The position numbers and the translations under genes were made by a program. Source: Rudaea sp. 3F27F6 (GTDB taxonomy: Bacteria > Pseudomonadota > Gammaproteobacteria > Xanthomonadales > Rhodanobacteraceae). Taken from it: DNA of 64,000 bases. Shown here one piece after another: positions 54,216-63,364 of this stretch. Position 1 is the stretch's first letter; every line of letters starts with the position of its first letter. Location: positions 62,001-126,000 of the forward strand of contig NZ_SCNG01000006.1 of NCBI RefSeq assembly GCF_005503555.1, read 5' to 3'. The notes under the pieces are model-generated. The model did not search any database. It was not told where the DNA came from and worked only from the letters and a program-made list of their open reading frames with translations.

Positions 54216-55238
54216 ATGAACGTTGCAGGGTCCACTCGTCGTATTCCGCGCACGCGCGTCTGGCTTGCGCGTTCGCTCGTCGCTCTCGCCGCCGCGACCG
54301 CGCTCAGCGCCGTCACCGCGCCGGCGGCGCATGCCGGCGTATTCGTCTCGGTCAACATCGCTCCGCCGGTACTGCCGGTCTACGCGCAGCCGGCGATCCC
54401 CGGGCCGGGCTATATCTGGACGCCGGGCTACTGGGCCTACGATCCGGTCAGCGGCTACTACTGGGTGCCCGGCACCTGGGTCATGCCGCCGTATACCGGC
54501 GCGTTGTGGACGCCGGGCTACTGGGGCTGGGGCGACGGCGCCTACGTCTTCCATGCCGGCTACTGGGGCATGCACGTCGGCTACTACGGCGGCATCAACT
54601 ACGGTTTCGGCTACGTCGGCGTCGGCTACGCCGGCGGTTATTGGGGGCCGCACGGCTTCTACTACAACCGCGAGGTCAACCACATCACCAACGTCAACAT
54701 CACCAACGTCTACAACAAGACTGTGGTGGTCAACAACGTCAACCGCGTGAGCTACAACGGCCCGGGCGGCATCAACGCGCGGCCGAACGCGGAAGAAATG
54801 CGCTACGAAGGCGAGAGACGCACGCCGGCCATCGCCGAGCAGGTGCGCCATCAGACGCTCGCGAGCCAGAACCAGGCGATGCGCGCCTCGGTGAACCACG
54901 GCACTCCGGCAATGGCGGCGACCGCGCGCCCCGGCGCCTTCGAGCGCTCGGCCAATCACACGGCGACGGGCGGCAATCCGACGGCGATGCGTTCGGCCAA
55001 CTACGCACCGCGCTCGGGCCCCGGACCGCAGGCGAATTTCGCCGCGCGCAACGCGGCCCCGCATCCGGGTGCGCCGCAGGCGAACTACGCGCAGCACAAC
55101 GGCGCGCCGCCGCATCCCGCGGCACCGATGGCACGCTCGGCTCCGCCGCAGCACGTCAACCAGGCGCCGCACCCGAACGCCGAACGCGCCGCGCCGCGTG
55201 CACCCGCGGGCCATGAAGCGAGATCCGAGCATCGCTGA
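54216..55238 (+). CDS. YXWGXW repeat-containing exported protein
   Basis: A 340-residue exported protein. ATG 54216 has GGAG seven bases upstream; the signal peptide ends near AAHAGVFV. Residues about 60-135 carry aromatic/glycine repeats (GYIWTPGYWAYDP, YYWVPGTWV, LWTPGYWGWGDGAYVF, AGYWGMHVGYYGG) of the YXWGXW family. Then comes an Asn/Val-rich segment (NHITNVNITNVYN), and a Pro/Ala/His/Asn-rich, presumably disordered C-terminus. These proteins are exported and of unknown function. A terminator follows at 55264. Confidence 0.85.
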   Translation: MNVAGSTRRIPRTRVWLARSLVALAAATALSAVTAPAAHAGVFVSVNIAPPVLPVYAQPAIPGPGYIWTPGYWAYDPVSGYYWVPGTWVMPPYTGALWTPGYWGWGDGAYVFHAGYWGMHVGYYGGINYGFGYVGVGYAGGYWGPHGFYYNREVNHITNVNITNVYNKTVVVNNVNRVSYNGPGGINARPNAEEMRYEGERRTPAIAEQVRHQTLASQNQAMRASVNHGTPAMAATARPGAFERSANHTATGGNPTAMRSANYAPRSGPGPQANFAARNAAPHPGAPQANYAQHNGAPPHPAAPMARSAPPQHVNQAPHPNAERAAPRAPAGHEARSEHR

Positions 55239-55263
55239 GCGAAACCCGGCTGACACCGCTACG

Positions 55264-55296
55264 AGAGGCCGTCCTTGCGACGGCCTCTTCGTTTGT
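55264..55296 (+). terminator. Rho-independent-like terminator
   Basis: AGAGGCCGTC (55264-55273) pairs perfectly with GACGGCCTCT (55279-55288) around CTTGC and is followed by a T-rich stretch (TTCGTTTG). It ends the YXWGXW transcript. Confidence 0.75.
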
Positions 55297-55387
55297 GCAG
55301 CGGCACGCCGGACCGCGTGCGGCTTGAGTTCATCGCACGCCGGGCCCATCATCTGCCTGCCATCGTTATCACGCTGCCGAACGCCTC

Positions 55388-55669
55388 ATGCCCATCTACG
55401 AATACGCCGCCGTCGAGCAAGGCTGCGCTTACTGCGAGGCGCATTTCGACCTGCGCCAGAAACTCGACGAGGCCGAACTGACTGCATGCCCGCAATGCGG
55501 CGCGCCGGTCAGGCGCGTGCTCAGCGCGCCGAACGTGGCGATCGGCAATGCACACGTGCTCAAAGAGAGCAACGTCGAGTCGAAAGGCTTCACCCAGTAT
55601 CGCCGTGCCGGCAAAGGCGTCTACGAGAAAACCGCAGGCAAAGGACCGAAGTACATCAGCGGCGATTAA
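55388..55669 (+). CDS. FmdB-family zinc-ribbon protein
   Basis: A 93-residue small regulatory-type protein. MPIYEYAAVEQGCAYCE and a second CxxC (CPQCGAPVRRVLSAP) give a four-cysteine zinc ribbon, the hallmark of FmdB. The C-terminal half is Gly/Lys-rich and likely flexible. Members are ubiquitous and of unclear function, with an early report as a regulator of formamidase. A 91-base gap after the terminator and no strong ribosome site are seen. Confidence 0.88.
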   Translation: MPIYEYAAVEQGCAYCEAHFDLRQKLDEAELTACPQCGAPVRRVLSAPNVAIGNAHVLKESNVESKGFTQYRRAGKGVYEKTAGKGPKYISGD

Positions 55670-55747
55670 CGCGTCTTCCGTATACTGCGCTGCCTTCCGT
55701 CGTTCCTACGAATGACGGGCCAAAAGACTTTGCAGCCTGGAAACGCC

Positions 55748-57970
55748 ATGCGCTTTTTGCCGACTCTTTGCGTTCTTTCCGCAATCCTGATGTGCGCGAC
55801 CTCGTTCGCATCCGATACGGCCAGACTCACTTACCCCGCAGCTAAAAAGGACGCACAGACCGACACGTATCACGGCGTGCAAGTCGCCGATCCGTATCGC
55901 TGGCTGGAAAATCTCGATAGCGCCGAAACGCGCACCTGGATCAGCGCGGAAAACAAACTCACTTCGGGCTACCTCGATGCGATCCCCGGCCGCGACCGCA
56001 TCAAGCAGCGCCTGTCCGAACTGTGGAATTACGAGCGCTACGGCGCGCCGCAGAAGTACGGCGAACGCTGGTTCTACACGCGCAATGACGGCCTGCAGAA
56101 TCAGTCGGTGCTCTACGTCGCCGACTCGCTCGACGCGACGCCGCGCCCGCTGCTCGATCCGAACACCCTGTCCAAGGACGGCACGATCGCGCTCAAGCAA
56201 TGGTCGGTCAGCGACGACGGCAAGTACGTCGCCTACGGCCTGTCCTCGGGCGGCTCCGATTGGGAGGAATGGCACGTGCTCGACGTCGACGCGGGCAAGC
56301 CGACCCAGGACGTGCTCAAGTGGGTGAAATTCTCGAATACGAGCTGGCGCCGCGACGGCACCGGCTTTTTCTACAGCCGCTACGATGAGCCGAAAAGCGA
56401 TGCGCTCAAGGCCGCGAACAAGTTCCAGAAGCTGTATTTCCATCGTCTCGGCGAAGACCAGGACGAAGACCTGCTGATCTACGAGAATGCCGAGCAGCCC
56501 GACTGGCGCTTCCAGGCCGAGGTCAGTGACGACGGCCGCTGGCTGGTGATCAGCGTAAACCGCAGCACCGAGCCGAAGAACCTCGTGCTTTATCGCGACC
56601 TCGCCAAGCCGTATCGGCAGAAAGGCGAAAAGAAAGTCGTGTCGCAAGTCAGCGCGCCGGGGCCCAACGTGCGCAATATGCAGACGCGGAAGGTCAAGAG
56701 CCCGTCGGTGATCACGCCGGTGGAAACACTGATCGGCGATTGGAACGCCGCCTACGAATTTCTCGGCAACAGCAAGGGCACGCTCTACTTCCTCACCGAC
56801 GCCGACGCGCCACGCTACCGCATCGTCGGCATCGACACCGGCAATCCGGCCAAGGCGAACTGGAAGGAAATCGTGCCGCAGGGCAAGGAGACCTTGCAGA
56901 ACGCGCGCATCGTCAACCGCAGCTTCGTCGCCACTTATATGCAGGACGCGCACAGCGCCGTGCGCCTGTTCGATCTCAAGGGCAGCTCGCTCGGCGAAAT
57001 CGCTCTACCGGGCCTGGGCGCGGCGGCGGGATTCAGCGGCCGGCCGCGTGATCAGGTGGCTTTCTATACTTTTTCCAGCTTCACCGCGCCAACCGCGATC
57101 TACCGTTACGACCTGAGCGCCGCGAGCGGCGGCGTATGGCGCGCGCCGAAAACCGCGTTCGACCCCAGCAGGTACGAGACTAAACAGGTATTCGCAACGA
57201 GCCGCGACGGCACGCGCGTGCCGGTGTTCGTGACTTCAAAGAAAAACCTGGCGCTGGACGGCAACAACCCGACGATCCTCTACGGCTACGGCGGCTTCAA
57301 CATTCCGCTGCAGCCATCCTACTCCGCGGCTGTCGCCGCGTGGCTCGACCTCGGCGGCGTCTATGCGGTCGCCAACCTGCGCGGCGGCGGCGAATACGGC
57401 CGCGACTGGCACGAGGCCGGAATCAAGACGCACAAGCAGAACGTGTTCGACGATTTCATCGCCGCGGCCGAGTTCCTGGTCAAGCAGAAGTATACGGCGC
57501 CGGCCAAGCTCGCGATCCGCGGCGGCTCGAACGGCGGCCTGCTCGTCGCCGCGACCGAGTTGCAAAGACCCGAGCTGTTTGCCGCGGCGATCGCGCAGGT
57601 CGGCGTGCTCGATATGCTGCGCTTCCGCGACTTCACCATCGGCAAGGCCTGGGAATCGGACTATGGCTCGGTCGACAACGCCGACGAGTTCAAGGCGCTC
57701 TACGCTTACTCGCCGCTGCACAACGTCAAGCCGGGCACCGATTACCCGGCAACCCTGATTCTGACCGGCGACCACGACGACCGCGTCTTCCCCGCGCACA
57801 GTTTCAAATTCGCCGCAGCGATGCAGGCGGCAAATCTGCAAGGCAAGCCCAAACTGATCCGCATCGAGACGCGCGCCGGCCACGGCCAGGGCAAGCCGAC
57901 CGCGATGCAGATCGACGAGGCGGCCGATGTCTACGCCTTCATTCTCAGCGCGATGGGCCTCGCGCGCTGA
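55748..57970 (+). CDS. Prolyl oligopeptidase family serine peptidase, exported
   Basis: A 740-residue S9A prolyl oligopeptidase. Signal peptide (ending near ATSFA), N-terminal strap [20 protein letters not shown], a seven-blade propeller region, and a C-terminal hydrolase domain. The catalytic serine is Ser594 in GGSNGGLLV, the aspartate is in GDHDDRVF and the histidine in RAGHGQGKP. It cleaves after proline in short peptides. ATG 55748 (MRFLPTL) is chosen over an upstream start because it begins the signal peptide. Its signal indicates a periplasmic or secreted enzyme. Confidence 0.94.
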   Translation: MRFLPTLCVLSAILMCATSFASDTARLTYPAAKKDAQTDTYHGVQVADPYRWLENLDSAETRTWISAENKLTSGYLDAIPGRDRIKQRLSELWNYERYGAPQKYGERWFYTRNDGLQNQSVLYVADSLDATPRPLLDPNTLSKDGTIALKQWSVSDDGKYVAYGLSSGGSDWEEWHVLDVDAGKPTQDVLKWVKFSNTSWRRDGTGFFYSRYDEPKSDALKAANKFQKLYFHRLGEDQDEDLLIYENAEQPDWRFQAEVSDDGRWLVISVNRSTEPKNLVLYRDLAKPYRQKGEKKVVSQVSAPGPNVRNMQTRKVKSPSVITPVETLIGDWNAAYEFLGNSKGTLYFLTDADAPRYRIVGIDTGNPAKANWKEIVPQGKETLQNARIVNRSFVATYMQDAHSAVRLFDLKGSSLGEIALPGLGAAAGFSGRPRDQVAFYTFSSFTAPTAIYRYDLSAASGGVWRAPKTAFDPSRYETKQVFATSRDGTRVPVFVTSKKNLALDGNNPTILYGYGGFNIPLQPSYSAAVAAWLDLGGVYAVANLRGGGEYGRDWHEAGIKTHKQNVFDDFIAAAEFLVKQKYTAPAKLAIRGGSNGGLLVAATELQRPELFAAAIAQVGVLDMLRFRDFTIGKAWESDYGSVDNADEFKALYAYSPLHNVKPGTDYPATLILTGDHDDRVFPAHSFKFAAAMQAANLQGKPKLIRIETRAGHGQGKPTAMQIDEAADVYAFILSAMGLAR

Positions 57971-57982
57971 GCCGAAATGCGA

Positions 57983-59083
57983 TCAGGCGGGGCGCATCGT
58001 GTCGGTCGCAATCGAGCGCCCGGTGATGCGGTCTCGCCAGCGCAGAATCGGCAGCTCGAAAAAATGGTAGACGAACGCGGCGCAGCCTATCGCCACGACG
58101 ACGAAAATCACGGCGGCCAGAGCACATTGCGCCGGTGTCGACCATTTCCACGGCGAGAATTCCATCATGCAACGCATCACGCCGAGCTGGCACAGGTATA
58201 GCGAGTAGGACCACAGCGCAACTCGGCGCACGCACGAGCGCAGCGACTGCGGCAGTTGCGGACCGTGCCAGCCGGCAGCAAACGGCAGCAGAGCCGCGAG
58301 ACTCGCGGAGACCAGATTGAACAGGAAAGTCCGGGCGAAGAAATTGTCGTCACGCGGCAGCAGAAGATAGGCCAGCGCAGAGACGGCGATACCGAAAAAA
58401 CCTGCAATGGCGATGAGTCGGCAGCTGCGCATCGACATGCCGCGGACCGCATAGAACCAGACAGCGATCACGCCATAAATAAAGGCATCCAGGCGAACCA
58501 GCGCAACCTTGCGCACGCCCGCGTCCCAAGACGGGTCGTACCACAGCACGTAGCCGATGCGGATCGCGCTGATGAAGGCGATCGCGAGCAGAAGCCAAGC
58601 AACGAGACTGCCGCGCCAGCGCACGCTGCGGCCCAGCGCGAGTACGACCAGCGGTGCGATGAGATAGAACAATTCCTCGACCGACAGGCTCCACGCCTCA
58701 GGGAACAATTGAGGATGCGGCCAGGCGAAGTTCTGCATGAAAACCAGATACGCGGCGAACTGCGGCCAGTCCTCGTGTACCGCTCGATAGAGCACGATGT
58801 TGAGCGCAAGGAAAAGAAAGTAGTTCGGCAGCGTGCGCAGCCAGCGCCGGGTCCAGAAACGCTTCAATCGGAAACGGCCGCTGCGGAACTCGTCGATGAG
58901 GATGCCGCCGATCAGGAATCCACTCAGCACGAAAAAGAGTTCCACGCCGAGCTGGCCCGCCAGCCACCAGCCGTCGAGCGCGGAAGTCAGCGGCAGGAAC
59001 ATGAAGGTGGCATGGCCTCCGAGCACCAGCAGCACGGCCAGCGCACGCAACAGGTCGAGGCCGAAAACGCGCTCGCGAATCAT
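57983..59083 (-). CDS. Acyltransferase family 3 (membrane O-acyltransferase), paralogue 1
   Basis: A 366-residue integral-membrane acyltransferase. The catalytic histidine lies in the VLLVLGGHATF segment; FFVLSGFLIGGILIDEF and WTRRWLRTLPNYFLF are the family landmarks, and some ten hydrophobic segments follow, ending FELPILRWRDRITG. Such enzymes transfer acetyl or other acyl groups to extracytoplasmic glycans, lipids or polysaccharides. It converges with the peptidase and is divergent from a second, similar acyltransferase at 59217. Confidence 0.9.
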   Translation of the reverse strand: MIRERVFGLDLLRALAVLLVLGGHATFMFLPLTSALDGWWLAGQLGVELFFVLSGFLIGGILIDEFRSGRFRLKRFWTRRWLRTLPNYFLFLALNIVLYRAVHEDWPQFAAYLVFMQNFAWPHPQLFPEAWSLSVEELFYLIAPLVVLALGRSVRWRGSLVAWLLLAIAFISAIRIGYVLWYDPSWDAGVRKVALVRLDAFIYGVIAVWFYAVRGMSMRSCRLIAIAGFFGIAVSALAYLLLPRDDNFFARTFLFNLVSASLAALLPFAAGWHGPQLPQSLRSCVRRVALWSYSLYLCQLGVMRCMMEFSPWKWSTPAQCALAAVIFVVVAIGCAAFVYHFFELPILRWRDRITGRSIATDTMRPA

Positions 59084-59216
59084 CACGCTATTGTACACTT
59101 CGGCCAGCAAACCCCGGACTTCTGATGCGACATTCCACCAAGCTGCAGATCGACGCCAAGCCGCATTTTCCGCGTGTACATTCCGGCGATCGCTGCGCAA
59201 CCCAGCACGAAATACC

Positions 59217-60374
59217 ATGAGCGGCGGCACACGCAATTTCGGCCTCGATCTGATGCGAACGACGGCGAGCATCTGCGTCATGGTCATCGTCCACGGCAGC
59301 TTCTGGTTCTATCACCTCTGGCCCGACCAGCGCGATGTCTGGTATCTCGGTTCGATGGCGATGGACACGTTCTTCGTCCTCAGCGGATTCCTGATCGGCT
59401 GGATTCTGCTCGACATGGCCGGCTCCGGCCCCGGCTGGGTACGCCGGTTCTGGATGCGTCGCTGGATCCGCACCTTGCCGAACTACTATCTGTTCCTGCT
59501 GATCAACGTCGCCATCTGGTTATGGACGCAGGGACCCGTGCCGCAATGGCCGAAATACCTGGTTTTCGTGCAGAACCTGGCGTGGATACAGTCGCCGTTC
59601 TTCCCGGAATCGTGGAGTCTTGCGCTCGAAGAGGCGTTCTACCTCTGCGCCCCGTTGCTGCTCGTCGCCACCGCATTCGACCCGAGCAAACCGCAACGCA
59701 CGCTGCGGATCTGTGCCACGGTGATCTTTCTCTCGATCGTCATGCGCACGCTATGGGTGGTATACACGAACCCGCAGTGGGACGATGGAGTGAAGAAGAT
59801 CGTTCTGGCGCGCGGCGATGCGATCCTTTATGGCGTCTTCGCGGTGCAGTGGCTGCGCTATGCGAAGCCTTCGACGGACTTGCGCTGGCGCCTCGCCCTC
59901 GGCGGCGTGGCACTCGTCGTGATCGCGGCGCTGCTTTTCCACTACAGCAACGAAAATACGAGTGTGCTCGCGCGCGTCGCGCCGTTCGCCCTCAACGGTG
60001 CCGGTTTCGCCATGATGCTGCCCTATGTCTCCAACCTCGACGGCAATCGCGCTCCGGCCGTCGTACGCTTGGTCTGCAACCGCATCGCGGTCTGGTCGTA
60101 TTCCTGGTATTTGACCCACTTGGCGGTAATGCGCATCATGCAGGCGCTGGTTCCGCAGAAATTCGGCTGGCTCGGCAGTAGCGTCGAGTTCGTGTTGTTC
60201 GTCGTGTTTGCGCTGATATGGGCGTGGGCGAACTACACCTTGTTCGAGAAGCCCGTATTGCGCTGGCGCGATCGGATACTCGGCGGCAGTGAATTCAAGT
60301 CGCTTAACCAAGAAAAGCCGGCGGCACAAGCCCAAGCCGAGCAGCCTTACAGACCCACAGCCGAGCATCCGTGA
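59217..60374 (+). CDS. Acyltransferase family 3 (membrane O-acyltransferase), paralogue 2
   Basis: A 385-residue paralogue of the preceding gene, in opposite orientation, 133 bases away. It shares GLDLMRTTASICVMVIVHGS (catalytic His), FFVLSGFLIGWILLDM, RRWIRTLPNYYLFLLINV, ESWSLALEEAFYL and FEKPVLRWRDRILGG, plus a longer hydrophilic C-terminal tail. ATG 59217 (MSGGTRNFGLD) is preferred over the long upstream open frame. The substrate is unknown; it lies upstream of a sterol-desaturase-like gene that could supply or alter lipid acceptors. Confidence 0.9.
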   Translation: MSGGTRNFGLDLMRTTASICVMVIVHGSFWFYHLWPDQRDVWYLGSMAMDTFFVLSGFLIGWILLDMAGSGPGWVRRFWMRRWIRTLPNYYLFLLINVAIWLWTQGPVPQWPKYLVFVQNLAWIQSPFFPESWSLALEEAFYLCAPLLLVATAFDPSKPQRTLRICATVIFLSIVMRTLWVVYTNPQWDDGVKKIVLARGDAILYGVFAVQWLRYAKPSTDLRWRLALGGVALVVIAALLFHYSNENTSVLARVAPFALNGAGFAMMLPYVSNLDGNRAPAVVRLVCNRIAVWSYSWYLTHLAVMRIMQALVPQKFGWLGSSVEFVLFVVFALIWAWANYTLFEKPVLRWRDRILGGSEFKSLNQEKPAAQAQAEQPYRPTAEHP

Positions 60375-60424
60375 AAGCCTTGGCTTCCGCCGATGAACCG
60401 CTTCAGACCGTGTGACGTTTCACT

Positions 60425-61285
60425 ATGCCGCAATACCTTCTCGATGCCTTGACCAATACGTGGACGATATTTCAATACGTCTGCCTGATTTACTGCGTCG
60501 GCATCGCCATCGAAACCCTGTTCTCGGCGGAAAAAGCGCAGCCGCTGCAGGCGATCGGCTTCAACATCGCGTACACCGCGCTGTTCCTGCTAATGACCAA
60601 CCTGCTCGTGCCGCCGCTCAGCGAACTGATCAAGCCGCTGACCGATCGTTATGCGCTGGCCATTCCGATTTCGTTTCCGGACAGTTTCCTCGGCCAGTTG
60701 GGCCAGACCGTCTGCTTCTTCTTTATCCTCGATTTCTTCTACTACTGGTTCCACCGCTTCCAGCATGAGTGGCCGTGGTTCTGGTCGATGCACAAGATTC
60801 ATCACTCCGAATACTCGCTCAACATCACTACGGGGAATCGCCATCATTGGCTTGAGGAAGCGTTTCGCGTCTTCTTTATCTGGCTGCCGATCGGTCTTCT
60901 GTTCAAGCAGAAGCCGGTGACGATAGGCTGGCTCTGGAGCCTGTTCCTGCTTTGGGGCTACTTCATCCATATGAATCTGCGCCTGCCGCTCGGTCCACTG
61001 ACCACGATCGTGAACGGACCGCAGGCGCATCGGCTGCACCATTCCAATCTGCCCGAGCACCACGACCGCAACTACGCGGCGTTCTTCCCGGTGTTCGACA
61101 TCGTGTTCGGCACTTTCTGCAAACCCAAGCGTGGCGAGTATCCGACGACCGGCCTCGACACCGGCGAAAATCTCAACGGGCTGCTGCGCGCCAGCACCGC
61201 CCCATTCACCGACTGGTACCGCCGAATCGTCGGGCTGTTCGCGAAAAAGACCCGCGACGATACGACCGACCACACCGCAACCTGA
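60425..61285 (+). CDS. Sterol desaturase/fatty acid hydroxylase-family membrane protein
   Basis: A 286-residue membrane di-iron oxygenase-type protein. Histidine clusters typical of the superfamily are WFHRFQHEW, MHKIHHSEYSLNITTGNRHH and HRLHHSNLPEHHDRNY, between four hydrophobic segments. The family hydroxylates or desaturates membrane lipids (alkanes, fatty acids, sterols, carotenoids); the substrate here is unknown. Start 60425 lies 50 bases after the acyltransferase stop, so the two may be co-transcribed. Possible role in lipid or glycolipid modification. Confidence 0.85.
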   Translation: MPQYLLDALTNTWTIFQYVCLIYCVGIAIETLFSAEKAQPLQAIGFNIAYTALFLLMTNLLVPPLSELIKPLTDRYALAIPISFPDSFLGQLGQTVCFFFILDFFYYWFHRFQHEWPWFWSMHKIHHSEYSLNITTGNRHHWLEEAFRVFFIWLPIGLLFKQKPVTIGWLWSLFLLWGYFIHMNLRLPLGPLTTIVNGPQAHRLHHSNLPEHHDRNYAAFFPVFDIVFGTFCKPKRGEYPTTGLDTGENLNGLLRASTAPFTDWYRRIVGLFAKKTRDDTTDHTAT

Positions 61286-61294
61286 GCGCAGGCT

Positions 61295-61330
61295 CCGCTT
61301 TCGCAAGCGGGCATCCCGCTCCGGAGCGGG
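61295..61330. other. Two adjacent hairpins after the hydroxylase gene
   Basis: CCGCTT-TCGC-AAGCGG (61295-61310) is followed by the 16-bp palindrome CCCGCTCCGGAGCGGG (61315-61330). No T run follows, so these are candidate RNA-stabilising or weak terminating structures for the upstream gene. Confidence 0.45.
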
Positions 61331-61495
61331 CACATGCATATGTTTGCGCGCTCGACGCTAAGCGGCCGGAATCGAATGGCCCGGCAAGCATGTGAAATAT
61401 TTTCATGTTGAAATCACCGCGACTACCTTCAGTCCGCGGGCATCGATCGTGTGCCGGTCTTATACTCCGACGGAATATCACACCGAGGTTCGGCC

Positions 61496-62434
61496 ATGAT
61501 CTACAACAGCATTCTCGACACCGTAGGCCGCACGCCGATCGTGCGCATCAACCGCCTGGCACCGGCCGGGGTGGAGATGTACGTCAAAGTCGAAGCGTTC
61601 AACCCGGGCGGCAGCGTCAAAGACCGCCTCGCCCTTGCGATCATCCTCGATGCCGAAGCCAAGGGCACGCTCAAGCCGGGCCAGACCGTGGTCGAGGCAA
61701 CGAGCGGCAATACCGGCGTCGCGCTCGCGATGGTCTGCGCGGCCAGAGGTTATCCATTCGTTGCCTTCATGACCGAAACTTTCTCCGTCGAACGGCGCAA
61801 GCTGATGCGTGCGTTCGGCGCCAAGGTGATCCTGACGCCGGCCGCGGCACGCGGAAGCGGCATGGTCGCCGCGGCGCGCGAATACGCCGAGAAGCACGGC
61901 GCCTTCCTCGCCCGCCAGTTCGAGAACGAAGCCAATCCCTCGTTCCATCGCAATACCACCGGCGCGGAAATCATCCAGGATTTTGCCGGCAAGCGGCTCG
62001 ACTGGTTCGTCACGGGCTGGGGCACAGGCGGCACCGCGACCGGCGCGGGCGAAATCATCCGCCTCGCGCGACCGGACACCAAGATCGTGCTGACCGAGCC
62101 GGCGACCGCCGCACTCGTCTCGGGCCAGGAGTGGAAGCCGCACAAGATTCAGGGCTGGACGCCGGACTTCGTTCCGGCCGTACTCAACAAGAACGTCGCT
62201 CACCAGATTCTGCCGGTCGACGAAGTGCTTGCACGCGACACCGCGCGCGCGCTGGCCAAGAGCGAAGGCATCTTCTGCGGCATTTCCTCCGGCGGCACTT
62301 TCGCTGCGGCGCTCGAAGTCGCCAAGCAGGCGAAGCAGGGCGACGTGATTCTCGCCATGCTGCCCGACACGGGCGAGCGCTATCTTTCGACCTTCCTGTT
62401 CGAGGGCGTCAACGAAGGCTCGGACGAAGCGTAA
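61496..62434 (+). CDS. Cysteine synthase (O-acetylserine sulfhydrylase, CysK/CysM-type)
   Basis: A 312-residue PLP enzyme that makes cysteine from O-acetylserine and sulfide. The PLP lysine is in GGSVKDRLA; SGNTGVALAM binds substrate; GTGGTATGAG is the phosphate-binding loop; the C-terminus has SGIS-like FCGISSGGTFAAAL. ATG 61496 has GAGG eight bases upstream. Which isoform (CysK versus CysM) is not certain from motifs alone. Confidence 0.92.
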   Translation: MIYNSILDTVGRTPIVRINRLAPAGVEMYVKVEAFNPGGSVKDRLALAIILDAEAKGTLKPGQTVVEATSGNTGVALAMVCAARGYPFVAFMTETFSVERRKLMRAFGAKVILTPAAARGSGMVAAAREYAEKHGAFLARQFENEANPSFHRNTTGAEIIQDFAGKRLDWFVTGWGTGGTATGAGEIIRLARPDTKIVLTEPATAALVSGQEWKPHKIQGWTPDFVPAVLNKNVAHQILPVDEVLARDTARALAKSEGIFCGISSGGTFAAALEVAKQAKQGDVILAMLPDTGERYLSTFLFEGVNEGSDEA

Positions 62435-62470
62435 CGACCGCGCATCGATCTCGCGACCGCACGGCAGCCT

Positions 62471-62986
62471 TCACGCTGCCGCGCACTTCTTCACCGTTTC
62501 CCAGGTGCGCGTCGTCAGTTCGGTGCCGAAAGTTTTTTCGATCAAGTTCATGAAGACGGGATTGCCCGCCTGCGGGACATAGGCGGTGAAGATTTCCTCC
62601 GCGCCGATCTTCAAGATGCGAGCACCCCGCACCTCCGCAGGCAAGGCCGGAGGTGACGCGAGCGGCGCACGCAGGAACGTCACCACCCGTTTCGCATTCG
62701 CCGGCAAGCGGAAGGCTGCATAGGGGTCGGCTTCGATCAACTCGCGCAGAGCAATGCTCGATCGGACGATCGTGCGGAACGTCCGGTCGAGATTCTTCGC
62801 CATCGCCGCCTCGATCCTGCGGGCCAAGGCGGCTTCGGATCCGGCACGCGCGTCGAACGCCACGTTGCCGCTGGAAAGCAGGGTTTTGACCGCGCCGAAG
62901 CCCGCGTTCTCGAAGCAGCTTTTCAGCTCCGGCATCTTGGCGTTCATCGGGCTTACGCCGCGCAGGAAGGCTACATAACGAGGCAT
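62471..62986 (-). CDS. DUF1697-family protein
   Basis: A 171-residue protein of the DUF1697 family of unknown function. Signature MPRYVAFLRGVSPMNAKMPE and the TLLSSGNVAFDA segment are present; the middle has VVTFLRAPLASPPALP. AGGAG lies seven bases before the ATG. It follows a small membrane protein on the same strand (38-base gap). Cytoplasmic, function unknown. Confidence 0.88.
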   Translation of the reverse strand: MPRYVAFLRGVSPMNAKMPELKSCFENAGFGAVKTLLSSGNVAFDARAGSEAALARRIEAAMAKNLDRTFRTIVRSSIALRELIEADPYAAFRLPANAKRVVTFLRAPLASPPALPAEVRGARILKIGAEEIFTAYVPQAGNPVFMNLIEKTFGTELTTRTWETVKKCAAA

Positions 62987-63024
62987 CGAAATCTCCTAAG
63001 CGGGCTCGGACGCGATGCAGCCGC

Positions 63025-63273
63025 TCACTCCATCTGCCGCATGCGCCAGCCGCGCACCATGCCGTAGATGCTGATTGCGACCCATACGGTTTCGACGATG
63101 AACGCCGACAAGTTGAAATTGTAGATCAGCGACAACACCACGGCTGCGGCGCCGACGGCATTCATCGCCTGATAGATGAAACCGGTGCCGTGCAGTTTTC
63201 CGGCCTGCAACAGGAAGAAGGCGGTCAAGGTGACGACGACGCCGAACATTCCCACCCAATCGTGCCACTGCAT
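63025..63273 (-). CDS. Small membrane protein (CBU_0592-like)
   Basis: An 82-residue hydrophobic protein. Three membrane segments are visible: VGMFGVVVTLTAFFLLQAG, AVGAAAVVLSLIYNF and AFIVETVWVAISIYGM. The ATG has GAGGAG upstream. It resembles small bacterial membrane proteins without a known role. Upstream of the DUF1697 gene on the same strand. Confidence 0.75.
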   Translation of the reverse strand: MQWHDWVGMFGVVVTLTAFFLLQAGKLHGTGFIYQAMNAVGAAAVVLSLIYNFNLSAFIVETVWVAISIYGMVRGWRMRQME

Positions 63274-63364
63274 TTTGTGCTCCTCATTTGGCCAGGACGC
63301 GATACATCGCGCCCGATTTCCGCGTGGGCAAAAGATCGAGCATCAAGCTCGATGAATCGGATTG

